Positions 21,205 to 30,232 of a stretch of 64,000 nucleotides of DNA are shown here, piece by piece. Source of the stretch: Candidatus Puniceispirillum marinum IMCC1322 (lineage in GTDB: Bacteria; Pseudomonadota; Alphaproteobacteria; Puniceispirillales; Puniceispirillaceae). The position numbers and the translations under genes are program-made. The stretch spans positions 558,001-622,000 of the forward strand of contig NC_014010.1 of NCBI RefSeq assembly GCF_000024465.1, in the 5' to 3' direction. Position 1 is the stretch's first letter. Each line of letters begins with the position of its first letter. The notes below the pieces were generated by a model. That model worked only from the letters and a program-made list of their open reading frames with translations. It searched no databases and had not been told where the DNA came from.

Positions 21205-21741
21205 ATGCCTCATGATATTCATTTTGTTTTAGGCGGCGCACGTTCTGGTAAATCCCGCATAGCTGAAAACCTTGCCTTTGACAGTTTTAAAACCATGGCA
21301 TCAGATGATGCCCAGCTTCTATATATTGCCACAGCACAGGCGTTTGATGACGAAATGCAGGCACGTATCGACCTGCATCAGCAGCGCCGCGGCGACGCGT
21401 GGAAGCTTGTCGAGGCACCAATTGATCTGGCCGATAATATCAAACTTTATGATAATCCCCATACTGTCATGCTGATTGACTGCCTGAGCGTCTGGGTTAC
21501 CAATCTGTTGATCGGTGACCAGGATATAAAAGCCGAAAGTGAAAAGCTTTGTCATGGTCTCGATAACAGCCAGGCTACGATCTTTTGTGTTGCCAGCGAG
21601 ACCGGATTGGGAATTGTGCCAGATAACGCCTTGTCACGGCAGTTCAGAGATGAAAGCGGATTGTTAAATCAGCATGTCGCGGCACTGGCAGATCATGTCT
21701 ATTTTGTTACAGCGGGGCTGGTATCAAAACTTAAACCTTAA
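21205..21741 (+). CDS. cobU: Adenosylcobinamide kinase / adenosylcobinamide-phosphate guanylyltransferase
   Basis: A 178-residue bifunctional enzyme (CobU, also called CobP) that phosphorylates adenosylcobinamide and transfers GMP to make AdoCbi-GDP. The P-loop is GGARSGKS near the N-terminus. The RIDLHQQRRG stretch carries the histidine expected for the guanylylated intermediate, and LIDCLSVWVTNLL is the Walker B-like strand. It is the first gene of a plus-strand cobU-cobT-cobS-cobC run. AGGA lies upstream of the ATG. Confidence 0.93.
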   Translation: MPHDIHFVLGGARSGKSRIAENLAFDSFKTMASDDAQLLYIATAQAFDDEMQARIDLHQQRRGDAWKLVEAPIDLADNIKLYDNPHTVMLIDCLSVWVTNLLIGDQDIKAESEKLCHGLDNSQATIFCVASETGLGIVPDNALSRQFRDESGLLNQHVAALADHVYFVTAGLVSKLKP

Positions 21742-21786
21742 CCCATAAACTTTGCTTATCTTTTACCTAATTCATACGAGACATTC

Positions 21787-22800
21787 ATGATTTTTTCTTC
21801 AACCGCACATGTAATTGACATTATTGATAACCTTCCCGCCGCCAATGGTGAGGTCAAAAATCAGGCCTATGCACGGCAAAACCAACTTACAAAACCACCT
21901 GGATCACTTGGCAAACTGGAAACCATAGCTGTCTGGATGGCAGGATGGCAAGGTGTGGAAAAGCCTGTCATAAATAATGGGCAATGTCTGGTTTTCGCCG
22001 GCAATCATGGAGTTGTAGCACAAAATATTTCATCCTTTCCTGCAGAGGTTACAGGTCAGATGGTGGCCAATTTTGCCGCCGGTGGCGCTGCGATAAATCA
22101 GCTATGCGATGAAGCTAATCTGAAATTGACAGTTACCGATATCGAACTTGACCGGCCGACACATGATCTTTCTCAAGGTCCGGCAATGACCGAAGATGAC
22201 GTTCTTGAGGCGATGAATATCGGTGCGGCTCAAATTGCCGAAGATTGCGATTTTATCGTCGTAGGCGAAATGGGCATTGGCAATACGACCGCCGCCGCCG
22301 CCTTGTGCATGGCACGATTTGGCGGCGACGCCCCACGCTGGGTGGGCCCCGGTACCGGGCTTGATGACGATGGCGTTGCACATAAAGCCAAAATCATTGA
22401 ACAAGCTATAGATACACAAGGCAAAACAGATGCTAATCCGGTGGCCTTGCTGGCTGGATTTGGTGGCCGTGAACTAGCTGCCATTGCCGGTGCCGTTTTG
22501 GCTGCCCGGATGCGCTCGATACCGGTAATACTTGATGGCTTCATCAGCACCGCCGCCGCCGCCGCCCTGACCGCCGATGGCAAGCTTGACGCCCTAGATC
22601 ATACGGTTATATCGCATATGTCGGCAGAACCGGGACATTTGAGACTTGCGGTTGCCTTGCGCAAACAGCCGCTTATCGATCTGGGCATGCGCCTTGGCGA
22701 AGCGAGTGGCGGGGCTGTGGCAACCTTGATTATTCGTGCGGCTCTGGCAACACATAACGGTATGGCTACCTTTGCCGAAGCTGGCGTAAGCGAGGGATAA
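21787..22800 (+). CDS. cobT: Nicotinate-nucleotide-dimethylbenzimidazole phosphoribosyltransferase
   Basis: A 337-residue enzyme that makes alpha-ribazole phosphate from 5,6-dimethylbenzimidazole and nicotinate mononucleotide, building the lower ligand of cobalamin. Family blocks include QNQLTKPPGSLGKLE at about 33-47, FAGNHGVVA, GEMGIGNTTAAAAL and the C-terminal MATFAEAGVSEG. It is the nucleotide-loop CobT, not the cobaltochelatase subunit of the same name. Its stop overlaps the cobS start (TAATG). A GCC-repeat tract at about 22552-22568 encodes five alanines that belong to the family helix. Confidence 0.94.
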   Translation: MIFSSTAHVIDIIDNLPAANGEVKNQAYARQNQLTKPPGSLGKLETIAVWMAGWQGVEKPVINNGQCLVFAGNHGVVAQNISSFPAEVTGQMVANFAAGGAAINQLCDEANLKLTVTDIELDRPTHDLSQGPAMTEDDVLEAMNIGAAQIAEDCDFIVVGEMGIGNTTAAAALCMARFGGDAPRWVGPGTGLDDDGVAHKAKIIEQAIDTQGKTDANPVALLAGFGGRELAAIAGAVLAARMRSIPVILDGFISTAAAAALTADGKLDALDHTVISHMSAEPGHLRLAVALRKQPLIDLGMRLGEASGGAVATLIIRAALATHNGMATFAEAGVSEG

Positions 22801-23636
22801 TGGCGAAGAAACCGCGCGCGCACACCCCAAAAAAACAGGATTTAATGCCTTTCTCGGTGTTTGGTGACAGCGCATCAGCCTTCATTCTGCTCAGCCGGAT
22901 TCCTGTGTTCTGGTTTCGCTTTGAAGCATCAAAGACCCCTGATTTCACGCGTTCCTTATGGGCATTTCCCCTTGTAGGGATGATTATCGGTGCTGGTGCT
23001 GGTTGCATATTGCTGCCTACTGTTCAAACGGTTCTGCCCCCAGCGGGCGCTGCCATTCTAGCACTTGGCTTCATTGCCATTATTACTGGTGCCATGCACG
23101 AAGATGGCATGGCTGATCTGGCAGATGGCTTTGGCGGTGGGCAAACAGAAACCGATAAAAGCCGGATCATGCATGACAGTCATATCGGTTCCTATGGTGT
23201 GCTGGCGCTGATTTTGGTCAGTCTATTTCGTGGCACCCTGTTTTTTGCGATCAGCACCCTATTTAGCAATGGCATGATGCTGGTGCTGTTTATGGCAATC
23301 ACGCTGGCCACCGCACGTGCGCAGATCATCTATCAGCTTTGCCTGTTTCCAATCAGCCCGCATGCTAAACTGGGGGCCATGCTGAGCCGCCCTGCCCCTA
23401 TTGTTGTGATTATCGGCACTGCTTTATGGGTGATACCGTTTTTCTATCTATTCCCGCTGGTGCCTGCGCTTGGTGCAAGTTGTGCGGCATTGATCGTATC
23501 ATTTTCGATTGGGTATCTGGCAAAACGCCAGATTTCCGGCCTATCTGGCGATGTCATGGGTGCCAGCATTATTGGTGCCGAAATGGGCTTTATGACGCTG
23601 TTTTATGCTCTGTCCACCAGTAGCTTTACCGGATAA
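22800..23636 (+). CDS. cobS: Adenosylcobinamide-GDP ribazoletransferase (cobalamin synthase)
   Basis: A 278-residue polytopic inner-membrane enzyme that joins AdoCbi-GDP with alpha-ribazole (phosphate) to finish the cobalamin nucleotide loop. The acidic active-site block GAMHEDGMADLADGFGGG and the HDSHIGSYGVLAL stretch are intact, with several hydrophobic helices. The ATG at 22800 overlaps the cobT stop, implying translational coupling. An alternative ATG 15 codons later would give a family-like start but lose this overlap. Confidence 0.92.
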   Translation: MAKKPRAHTPKKQDLMPFSVFGDSASAFILLSRIPVFWFRFEASKTPDFTRSLWAFPLVGMIIGAGAGCILLPTVQTVLPPAGAAILALGFIAIITGAMHEDGMADLADGFGGGQTETDKSRIMHDSHIGSYGVLALILVSLFRGTLFFAISTLFSNGMMLVLFMAITLATARAQIIYQLCLFPISPHAKLGAMLSRPAPIVVIIGTALWVIPFFYLFPLVPALGASCAALIVSFSIGYLAKRQISGLSGDVMGASIIGAEMGFMTLFYALSTSSFTG

Positions 23637-23646
23637 TAATATTGTC

Positions 23647-24270
23647 ATGGAACATAATACACCTATCACCCGCTTTTATTTTGTCCGACATGCCGCTGTC
23701 CAGAAAGTGGCAGGCTGCTTGCCGCCGCATGATCCCCCTATAACCGATCATAGCCATGATCTGACTCACTTACTGGCATCACTGCCAACCGGGGCGGACT
23801 GGCATATAAGCCCGCTACAGCGCACACGGCAAACGGCCGATCTGCTAATGACACAGTTGCAACCGCAATCAATAAAAATGGAACCTGCCTTGGTTGAACA
23901 AAGTTTTGGCAACTGGCATGACCAGCCAGTGGATGAAATATGGAAAGAGCTTAAAGATAAACCGCGGCATAATTGGTCATTTATGACTGCGAGCTTCATT
24001 CCGCCTGATGGCGAGAGTTTTGTCCAGCAGTGTGCGCGGGTTGCTGACTGGTGCAAAATACAGGAGCAACAGGAATTTATCGTGCCACAGATTCTGATTG
24101 CGCATGCTGGCACCATTTGCGCTGTGCTGGCGCATATGCTGGCCATACCGCCAGATCGCGCTTTGGCTTTTACAGTGCCAAATTTAGGTTATCTGGAAGC
24201 ACATCTGATGAATGCCAGCCATGGCACACAGCATGCTGGCGGTCTATGGCAGGTAAAATCACTACCATAG
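23647..24270 (+). CDS. cobC: Histidine phosphatase, probable alpha-ribazole phosphatase
   Basis: A 207-residue histidine-phosphatase superfamily protein. The catalytic histidine lies in FYFVRHAAV (an RHA rather than the more usual RHG). The second histidine is in LIAHAGTICAVL, with acid E in ALVEQSFGNWHD. Position directly after cobS supports dephosphorylation of alpha-ribazole phosphate or cobalamin 5'-phosphate. The frame is open from 23605, but the ATG at 23647 lies past the cobS stop and starts just before the catalytic strand. The ribosome site is weak, so it may depend on coupling to cobS. Confidence 0.8.
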   Translation: MEHNTPITRFYFVRHAAVQKVAGCLPPHDPPITDHSHDLTHLLASLPTGADWHISPLQRTRQTADLLMTQLQPQSIKMEPALVEQSFGNWHDQPVDEIWKELKDKPRHNWSFMTASFIPPDGESFVQQCARVADWCKIQEQQEFIVPQILIAHAGTICAVLAHMLAIPPDRALAFTVPNLGYLEAHLMNASHGTQHAGGLWQVKSLP

Positions 24271-24289
24271 AGCGATCATTAAGGCCATG

Positions 24290-24916
24290 TTACGTACCGA
24301 CCCCCATCCGGCGCATACCACGAGGATCAATCCAGCCAATCGTGCCATCTTCACGAAAATGAACAACATTCAGGCCAAGATGATTGGCATTCCGGAACAT
24401 CAGCATATTGGCACCGCTTAGTTCCAGACGCATAACGGCCTGATCAACGCTCAATGTTTCAATATCATAAGACATATCTGCAAAAACAGGCACTAGTTCA
24501 TCATCAGACTTTACATCATCGGACTTTACATCGTCGGACGCATGCACCTGCTCGCTAGAAGCATATACGCGCATGGGCGCGGTCATGATTGCTTCTTCTT
24601 CCTCGCCAATCGTAACTGTATTTCGATGATTTTTTAGACGCCTTTTATGGCGTCGCAAACGTTTTTCAGCATGCGTCATCGCTGCATCAAGTGCCGTATG
24701 GGCGTCGCCAGCCTGGCCAGTGGCTTCGAGTTCGATCCGGCGTGACAGGGCAACACGCGCTTTAACAGTAAATCCAGACTCGGCTTTCTCGAGCGTTATG
24801 TGGCCACTAACAGCATTTTGAAAATACTTTTCGACGACATTGTTCAGGGCATTATGGGCGTGTTCCTGAAAGGCCGCCCCGGTATCCATATTTTTTCCTG
24901 AAATGTTAATTTGCAT
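24290..24916 (-). CDS. hpf: Ribosome hibernation promoting factor, long form
   Basis: A 208-residue long-form HPF. The N-terminal part MQINISGKNMDTGAAFQEH is the 30S-binding domain. The C-terminal domain (about 150-205) carries the MRLELSGANMLMFRN and REDGTIGWIDPRG blocks that dimerise two ribosomes into 100S particles. The linker contains a short in-frame duplication (VKSDD twice). The ATG at 24916 has AGGGAG 9 nt upstream; a TTG six codons earlier is ignored. It converges on cobC with a 19-nt gap. Confidence 0.92.
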   Translation of the reverse strand: MQINISGKNMDTGAAFQEHAHNALNNVVEKYFQNAVSGHITLEKAESGFTVKARVALSRRIELEATGQAGDAHTALDAAMTHAEKRLRRHKRRLKNHRNTVTIGEEEEAIMTAPMRVYASSEQVHASDDVKSDDVKSDDELVPVFADMSYDIETLSVDQAVMRLELSGANMLMFRNANHLGLNVVHFREDGTIGWIDPRGMRRMGVGT

Positions 24917-25076
24917 ACGGCGTATCTCCCTCAATCAAAACGTAACTGAATCACACATATGAACAGCCACTGAAGCGCAAATAACCGCGCCCATCTTTGC
25001 TATGAGGGAGCAGAAGGGCGCTCCAGATGTTTATGGTGACAAGAATAATGATTTGAAGCAAGAGTTTAGTCGATAT

Positions 25077-25709
25077 TTATATCGAAATGGCTGGCGTCGC
25101 TCTGAAACCAAGCGAAAGCCGTCCTTGAGCAACCCTGTCAACACCATGAAGCGGGCGCGCATCTTCACCAGTTCGATTACTAAAACCTGGTGCCGAGAGT
25201 AAAACCATACGACCGGGTCGATCATCGATGGTTCGTTTGCCCCTGCCCGAGCGATCTTCACAGCCAAATAGACGTGACGAGCCATCAAGACAAATGATAA
25301 TCACGATGTGATGATAACGTTGCCCGTCTCGATGAATGCCAATCCCTCGTGAACCTGCCGGGTATTTTTGAATGGCAAAGTCTTCAAGGCGGAAAGGCTG
25401 GGCAAAGGGGTTTTGTGGCAAAGCTTGCCCCGCCGCCCATAAGGACGTTTCAAGATAGGTAGCTAGATTATCAAAAACACCCTCGCGTGGTGCTGGAAAA
25501 CAAACATCAAAATCCTGAAATGTAGAGCGCCCCTGATAATTGATTGCGCCTTGAGCACGCCGAAATTCCTGTTGTTTGGCGGCCATACGCAAACCGGCAA
25601 CTTCAGCATCGGTGAAAAATTGCAAACTTGTTATCCGCTTTGCAGGATGAGCCAATCGTTGCAATGCTGCACCAAGTTGTTTTAGGCGCTTGTGATCATA
25701 GTCAAACAT
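25077..25709 (-). CDS. 2OG-Fe(II) oxygenase superfamily protein
   Basis: A 210-residue protein with the double-stranded beta-helix iron site: HRD in GIGIHRDGQRYHHIVI gives the HxD pair, and H with R in RPLHGVDRVAQGRLSLGFR gives the distal histidine and the 2-oxoglutarate-binding arginine. Substrate unknown. The ATG at 25709 has AGGGAG 5 nt upstream and overlaps the SprT-like gene by 8 nt; the upstream open frame to 25802 lies inside that gene. The overlap suggests the two proteins are made together, but a joint role is not shown by the sequence. Confidence 0.8.
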   Translation of the reverse strand: MFDYDHKRLKQLGAALQRLAHPAKRITSLQFFTDAEVAGLRMAAKQQEFRRAQGAINYQGRSTFQDFDVCFPAPREGVFDNLATYLETSLWAAGQALPQNPFAQPFRLEDFAIQKYPAGSRGIGIHRDGQRYHHIVIIICLDGSSRLFGCEDRSGRGKRTIDDRPGRMVLLSAPGFSNRTGEDARPLHGVDRVAQGRLSLGFRATPAISI

Positions 25710-26268
25710 GCTGTCTCCCTGGCTCAAAAACCACAGGGCTTTTGCAGGTAGCACAAAGCAATCCCGATTTCCGACGATGGCGTTCAACCTCAAAACAGCC
25801 ATTAGGGCACCGCATCATCCAGCGTGCATAAGAAAAATTCAGTGTATGACACCGTGTCGCCGTACATCCAATCGCGCGGGCCTGCTGCCGCCAAACGGCA
25901 TCATGACCATGATGTGGCCCAACCAGCGCATGCGCGATTTCATGTAAAATCGTATCACGAATATGATCCATTTCAGCGTAACGGACATAGTGCCGCGACA
26001 ACGATATTTCTTTTTTGTTATAATCACATTGGCCAGCCCGGCGGCGGGCATGATCAAGCTTAATGCGCCAGTCACCAAGACCATGCTGTTTCATCATATC
26101 CGTAGCCAAATTTAGGGCTTCGGCATGCGGACGGTCTATTTTTTTCAGCTTTTCGGGATCATGTTCAGAAACTGTCGGTACCGGATTCGGGCGGCGTGTC
26201 GAGGTTTGCGCGCCCGCCTGAACCATCAAATCAGAAAAAATATCAATGATTTTATTTTTCTGACGCAT
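25702..26268 (-). CDS. SprT-like zinc metalloprotease domain protein
   Basis: A 188-residue SprT-like protein. The zinc site is HEIAHALVGPHHGHD, and the C-terminal zinc ribbon has CPNGC and CATC cysteine pairs. The basic N-terminal 50 residues look disordered. SprT/Spartan-like proteins include DNA-protein crosslink proteases; bacterial members are little studied. The ATG at 26268 is preferred to the preceding TTG. The gene overlaps the following oxygenase gene by 8 nt. Confidence 0.85.
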   Translation of the reverse strand: MRQKNKIIDIFSDLMVQAGAQTSTRRPNPVPTVSEHDPEKLKKIDRPHAEALNLATDMMKQHGLGDWRIKLDHARRRAGQCDYNKKEISLSRHYVRYAEMDHIRDTILHEIAHALVGPHHGHDAVWRQQARAIGCTATRCHTLNFSYARWMMRCPNGCFEVERHRRKSGLLCATCKSPVVFEPGRQHV

Positions 26269-26295
26269 CAATAAACCTTCATAACCAGCACCAAT

Positions 26296-26499
26296 TCAGT
26301 GGCTTTCATGTTTGGCAAGCCAGCCAACCACTTTGCCAGCTGCCGGTATCCAGATCAGACCTGCAAGCACATAAAAGACCAGATCGATAAGCCAGTGAAT
26401 ATTGGTGATATAATCAGCCAGCACCATCATCATTCCGACATAGATAATCAACGCTGGCACCAAACCTACCGCTACCGTAAAATGTCGCCACCTAGCCAT
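26296..26499 (-). CDS. DUF2842 family small membrane protein
   Basis: A 67-residue protein with two hydrophobic helices (about 8-28 and 36-58) and the WLIDLVFYVLAGLIWIPA stretch of DUF2842, a small family typical of alphaproteobacteria. No function is known. GAGG lies 5 nt upstream of the ATG. It lies between the TauE-like transporter and the SprT-like gene, all on the minus strand. Confidence 0.8.
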   Translation of the reverse strand: MARWRHFTVAVGLVPALIIYVGMMMVLADYITNIHWLIDLVFYVLAGLIWIPAAGKVVGWLAKHESH

Positions 26500-26549
26500 A
26501 AGAACCTCATTTTCTCTGGCGTCAAAGCGCCCCAGTACCCAGTCTAAAG

Positions 26550-27341
26550 TCAGCCAGTGAATGCATCAACGAGCAATTTTAAGCCCATAAGCAACAAGAC
26601 ACCATGCGATATATGATAGAAGATGCGATCATTCATGCGCTTGTTCAACCACCAGCCCAGAAAAACACCAATTGGCACAACAGGTAATAACATTGCCGAA
26701 ATATGCAAGCTATCGTTAGTAAATAGATCAAGCTGTAGATAAAGCGGTGTCTTTAGCAGATCGATAACCATGAAATAGACGCTGAATGTGCCGACAAAGG
26801 CTTGCCGTGAAACCCTGTGCGGTAACAGAAACACCTGTGCCGGAATGCCGCCTGACAAAGAAATAAAGCTGGAAATACCTGACAATCCACACCATAGAGC
26901 AGCACGTTGCCAGATACGCTTATCAACATAAGCAACCAGAACTGACAAGGCTGAATTCCTGATGATATCGATCCAGTATTTAACACCGGTAACCACGGCA
27001 ACGACACCGATCAAGGCTGTTAGCATTACGTCGGTAAAATAGTCAAATAACAACCAACCAGCCACCTGTCCCAAAAGGGCAAACAGGCACATGATCGAGA
27101 CAATTCGCCAGTTACAGAATTTGTACCATATAAATAAAACGCCAATATCGGTTAGCAGGAAAATTGGCAGTAACACAGCCAAAGCCAATTTAGGTGGCAA
27201 CACAAATAACAAGATCGGCACTGAAGTGGAGGCTAACGCCCCGCCAAAGCCAGATTTGGCAACGGACAACATTAGGACTGACATGGCTGCCATTACCCAG
27301 AAAAGAAATGGCGATTCCGCCACTATTTCAAAACCGGTCAT
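26550..27341 (-). CDS. TauE/SafE family (sulfite exporter-like) membrane protein
   Basis: A 263-residue integral membrane protein with about eight hydrophobic segments and the family start SVAKSGFGGALASTSVPILLF. TauE/SafE proteins export small organic or inorganic anions such as sulfite or sulfoacetate, but substrates vary widely and none is indicated here. The start overlaps the upstream EamA gene stop by 4 nt (ATGA). Confidence 0.85.
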   Translation of the reverse strand: MTGFEIVAESPFLFWVMAAMSVLMLSVAKSGFGGALASTSVPILLFVLPPKLALAVLLPIFLLTDIGVLFIWYKFCNWRIVSIMCLFALLGQVAGWLLFDYFTDVMLTALIGVVAVVTGVKYWIDIIRNSALSVLVAYVDKRIWQRAALWCGLSGISSFISLSGGIPAQVFLLPHRVSRQAFVGTFSVYFMVIDLLKTPLYLQLDLFTNDSLHISAMLLPVVPIGVFLGWWLNKRMNDRIFYHISHGVLLLMGLKLLVDAFTG

Positions 27342-28237
27342 GATTTATGCTTTCGTGCCTCGACAAAGGCGATATAGCTAATTGATGACATCACAAGAAA
27401 GGCACCTGCCCATGTCGTTATGGCCGGTACTTCGTCGAATAAGATGAAGCCAAAAGCAGCAACAAATAATAATTGGATGAATTTACCTGATTGAGACGCC
27501 CACATAGGCCCGCGAAATGACCGCATTATGGCAACATGTGCCAAAGTTGCCAAAAGCCCGATCAAACATACACCAAACCAATGTGATAATGTCATCGGCT
27601 CCCAGACTAGCAATGCGGGAATGAACAAAATCAAGGCAATCAGCACCGATAATGTGATGATGATCATTTTGTCATCGTAGTTTGCTTTAAGTTTTTTGGC
27701 GATCAATTCGGATGACGCAAAGGCAGGCCCTGCGGCAAAAATTGCCAGCATGCCAATATTAATATCGGCAAAGCCCGGGCGTACGATCAATAAAGCCCCG
27801 CTAAATGAGACCAGAATGGTGATCATGCGCGGCACGGTTAGTATCTCACCAAACATCAGGGCCGCGCCGATCACAACATAGACAGGGACAAGGTTAAGCA
27901 TGGCATTTACATCAGCCAGCGCTGCATGCAGAACGGCAAAGAACCAAAGAAACACCGCGGCCCCATGCAAACAGGCACGAATAAGAAACAAGCTACGATG
28001 TTTACTTTTCAAAAACCCAAGGCTTAGCCTGCCAGCAAAGGGAACCAAAATCAGGGCGCCAATGGCATAGCGTAAAAAGGTTGTCTGCGTGGTTGGCAAA
28101 TCGATCAGCAAAAGACGAACAGTGAGCATCACACCTGCAAACATCAACACCCCGACCATCATCCACATTAAAGCGGCTATGATCTGATTACTATATATTG
28201 TCGATGGAATGCCGACGTTATCAGGCGCGGGTTTCAA
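27338..28237 (-). CDS. EamA/DMT-family transporter
   Basis: A 299-residue drug/metabolite transporter-type protein with ten predicted hydrophobic segments in two EamA repeats. The first codon is TTG at 28237, overlapping the upstream dehydrogenase stop as TTGA. The next ATG (codon 24) would cut into the first membrane helix, so TTG is preferred. Transport direction and substrate are unknown. It sits in a tight run with the TauE/SafE-like gene. Confidence 0.83.
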   Translation of the reverse strand: MKPAPDNVGIPSTIYSNQIIAALMWMMVGVLMFAGVMLTVRLLLIDLPTTQTTFLRYAIGALILVPFAGRLSLGFLKSKHRSLFLIRACLHGAAVFLWFFAVLHAALADVNAMLNLVPVYVVIGAALMFGEILTVPRMITILVSFSGALLIVRPGFADINIGMLAIFAAGPAFASSELIAKKLKANYDDKMIIITLSVLIALILFIPALLVWEPMTLSHWFGVCLIGLLATLAHVAIMRSFRGPMWASQSGKFIQLLFVAAFGFILFDEVPAITTWAGAFLVMSSISYIAFVEARKHKS

Positions 28238-30177
28238 ACTATAGCCAACGCTGGATTGTCATCCGCCCAGAACAATGGCCCGCCAGTATGGGCAGCAAAA
28301 CCCACACCAAAAAGCATGGCGGCATCTGCCATATCCCTAGATGTAACAACACCTTCTGTAACCGCCGCCCGGCATTCAGCCACAAGAGGCGTCAGCAACC
28401 GTAACGCAATTGCCTGTAACGCATCTGCATCATAAGATGCTCGTGGCCGTATAGCTTTTTTATCATCCCATTGATAAAAGCCCTGCCCACTCTTGCGGCC
28501 AATGGTTCCAGCGTTAATCAACGTTTGCAGTCGTGATTGGGACGTTTCCGACATGCCGAGGACAATGCCGGCATCATGACATACATCAAGCCCAATCTGA
28601 TCCGCCAATTCAATGGGCCCCATAGGCATGCCAAATTCAACTAGCGCCTGATCGATCATATCGGCGTTTTCACCATCAATCACGGCATCGATAGCGGCAA
28701 ACAAATAGGGAAGCAATGCCCGGTTCACCATGAAACCCGGAGATGATTTACAGGCAATTGGTAATTTTTTCATAGCCCCTGATACACACATGGCACGATG
28801 AATCGCGTCAGCATCACTGGCCTGGGTATGGACAATTTCAACCAATGGCAAAACCGGCACCGGATTGAAGAAATGCATGCCAATTAGACGCTCAGGTTTT
28901 TTCAGCGCAGCACCAATATCTTCAATAGGAATCGCCGAAGTGTTTGTCGCCATGATCGCGCCAGCTTTCATTTTGGTTTCGGCGTCGGCAAAGACCTTTT
29001 GTTTAAGATCAAGGTTTTCCGCTACCGCCTCAATCAACAGATCGGCGTCATGAAGCCCGGTGCCTGTATGATCAACATGCAAACGGTTTTTTGCCGCCGC
29101 CGCCATATCCGGTGACCTCAAACGGCGATCATACAGGCCATGAGCACGTTTTACAGCCGACTCAATGGCCTCAACATTGATATCCTGAAGCGTAACCTTA
29201 AACCCACTCATTGCCGCTACCGCCGCAATATCACCGCCCATGACACCTGCACCGATGACATGAATATGGGTGACATCACTGTTGCCACGGCCTTGTTTTT
29301 TTACTGCATCATTCAAGGCAAAAACACGCCGTAAACCTCGTGAGGCACCCCCCATCATCAAGCGGGCAAAAATATGGCTTTCCGCCGTAATCAACCGAGC
29401 CTGATCCGGGTTTTCCATGGCGAAATGACGTAAAATCTCAAATGGGGCTGGCGTGTTGTTTTCGGTAAAACGCGCTTCAATTTTAGCGGTTTCTACAGCA
29501 ATCAGATCCGTTGAATCCACAATTAGAGGATCTGGCAATTCACGACCTTTATAGGCTTTAATTATTTTAATAGCTTCGGCTTTTAATTCATTGTTATTAT
29601 TTACCAATAAATCAATTGCATTGCATGATTTTGCATCCTTGGCCTTTAGCGGTTTACCATAAAGCACCATATCCAAAGCTGTCGCAAGGCCTACCCTTTT
29701 GAATATACGGCCCGTACCACCATAACCAGGTAAAAGCCCAAGATTGACCTCCGGAAAGCCAATTTGCACAGATGGATCATCAACGCCAACAATGACATCA
29801 AACCCAAGGGCTAATTCATAACCGCCACCAAGGGCAACACCATCAATCAATGCCACCGTCGGGCATGGCAAATCGTCTATGCGCTGGATCGTTTCAAGGG
29901 TTTTGGCAATATGGGCTTTCACCACATCTTCGCTTGAGAATGCTTCAAATTCATTGATATCAGCACCAAAAATAAAACCGCGGTTTTTATGCGAATGAAG
30001 CACCAGCCCTGTTGGCGGGGCATCAGATAGACCTTTTGATATGTCTGCCAATTCGCGCAAAACAGCTGTGGTAAGTACATTGACCGATTTGTCCGCCACA
30101 TCAAGGCCAAGCCAGACAATGCCATCATCGTCGCGTTCGACATGCCAATGGTCATATTTAATATTTGTTACGTGCAT
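28234..30177 (-). CDS. Enoyl-CoA hydratase / 3-hydroxyacyl-CoA dehydrogenase (FadB/FadJ-like)
   Basis: A 647-residue two-module beta-oxidation enzyme. The N-terminal crotonase domain (about 1-190) has IFGADINEF and VALGGGYELALGFD, which form the oxyanion hole and CoA site. The NAD-binding 3-hydroxyacyl-CoA dehydrogenase domain starts at about 300 with VIGAGVMGGDIA and has the MHFFNPVPVLPLVE block; two C-terminal helical domains follow. It is shorter than the usual 700-730 residues. No thiolase partner lies next to it. Its EamA neighbour overlaps it by 4 nt. Confidence 0.88.
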   Translation of the reverse strand: MHVTNIKYDHWHVERDDDGIVWLGLDVADKSVNVLTTAVLRELADISKGLSDAPPTGLVLHSHKNRGFIFGADINEFEAFSSEDVVKAHIAKTLETIQRIDDLPCPTVALIDGVALGGGYELALGFDVIVGVDDPSVQIGFPEVNLGLLPGYGGTGRIFKRVGLATALDMVLYGKPLKAKDAKSCNAIDLLVNNNNELKAEAIKIIKAYKGRELPDPLIVDSTDLIAVETAKIEARFTENNTPAPFEILRHFAMENPDQARLITAESHIFARLMMGGASRGLRRVFALNDAVKKQGRGNSDVTHIHVIGAGVMGGDIAAVAAMSGFKVTLQDINVEAIESAVKRAHGLYDRRLRSPDMAAAAKNRLHVDHTGTGLHDADLLIEAVAENLDLKQKVFADAETKMKAGAIMATNTSAIPIEDIGAALKKPERLIGMHFFNPVPVLPLVEIVHTQASDADAIHRAMCVSGAMKKLPIACKSSPGFMVNRALLPYLFAAIDAVIDGENADMIDQALVEFGMPMGPIELADQIGLDVCHDAGIVLGMSETSQSRLQTLINAGTIGRKSGQGFYQWDDKKAIRPRASYDADALQAIALRLLTPLVAECRAAVTEGVVTSRDMADAAMLFGVGFAAHTGGPLFWADDNPALAIV

Positions 30178-30232
30178 CTTTATTCCAATTTATGAGTATC
30201 GCGCCAACGCCAGTGATATCTATTCCCGCCTC

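Noticed and set aside
22552-22570. GCC microsatellite in cobT, and a similar one near 34947 in cobM
   Set aside because: Both encode alanine runs within conserved helices of the families and keep the frame. They are ordinary coding sequence.
24917-25076. Sigma-54 promoter for hpf
   Set aside because: A GG...GC pair is visible in the gap, but the spacing is 11-12 nt instead of 10, so it does not fit the -24/-12 rule.
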